NCBI RefSeq assembly: GCF_014651055.1
Contig: NZ_BMWD01000048.1
Location: 1-32,667, forward strand
From: Streptomyces fructofermentans
GTDB lineage: Bacteria > Actinomycetota > Actinomycetes > Streptomycetales > Streptomycetaceae
Direction of reading: 5' to 3'
DNA length: 32,667 nt
Made by a program: the position numbers and the translations under genes. The notes below the pieces were generated by a model. The model was given only the letters and a program-made list of their open reading frames with translations, did not search any database and had not been told where the DNA came from. The stretch's first letter is position 1. The number at the start of each line of letters is the position of its first letter. This document shows, piece after piece, positions 32,639 to 32,667 of the stretch.

Positions 32639-32667
32639 GTGCGGGCCCACCCCGGTAGGGCCCGCAC
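32639..32667. terminator. Second hairpin at the window end
   Basis: GTGCGGGCCC (32639-32648) pairs perfectly with GGGCCCGCAC (32658-32667). It may be a back-up or bidirectional terminator; what lies beyond is outside the window. Confidence 0.55.

Overview
The window is chromosomal DNA of a Streptomyces or very close relative. It has very high GC with strong third-position GC bias, many GTG starts, leaderless promoters and hairpin terminators without U-tracts. It opens with the last bases of a 5S rRNA gene. I recognise the gene order of positions 209-14134 as the one around SCO1389-SCO1378 of S. coelicolor (from memory, not searched). No phage, insertion sequence, CRISPR array or tRNA was seen.

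Region 1 (1-10377, + strand) is a conserved actinobacterial envelope, division and metabolic-control block: a CDP-alcohol phosphatidyltransferase (probable cardiolipin synthase); a GDP-mannose pyrophosphorylase-like protein fused to a phosphomannomutase-like domain that has lost its active-site loops; a DUF881 / small basic protein / DUF881 membrane trio; a GarA-type FHA protein; two MerR regulators flanking a bifunctional-nuclease-domain protein; and DNA polymerase IV. Apart from the sugar-nucleotide gene and dinB, the order parallels Rv1822-Rv1832 of Mycobacterium tuberculosis, but gcvH is absent at the position it has there.

Region 2 (10378-15387) has a convergent PRC-barrel gene, then a tandem glycine riboswitch controlling gcvP, the P-protein of the glycine cleavage system. 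Two small minus-strand Streptomyces-type genes follow (DUF5999 and an unrecognised protein).

Region 3 (15388-24984) is a mosaic of single genes: a glutamate-cysteine-ligase-like enzyme, a membrane-anchored protein joining a substrate-binding and a VWA domain, a CPBP-family membrane protein, a PhzF-like isomerase, an unrecognised acidic protein, a PadR regulator with a Gly/Arg/Phe-rich N-terminus and an inverted-repeat operator, an SRPBCC protein, a small Trp/His-rich protein, and a stand-alone Clp N-domain protein followed by a 15-bp tandem repeat.

Region 4 (24985-29700, minus strand) is a xylose-type ABC uptake operon, xylF-xylG-xylH, with a ROK-family regulator as last gene and a strong hairpin between xylF and xylG. 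Region 5 (29700-32667) has a 7-bp tandem repeat and two EamA-family exporters. The second has a one-base frame disruption near 31760-31787. Two strong hairpins end the window.

No clearly unprecedented multi-gene system was found. The best leads are the inactivated phosphomannomutase domain, a possible second translation start in garA, a perfect palindrome upstream of the second MerR gene, the riboswitch expression platform, the PadR operator, and the broken EamA gene.
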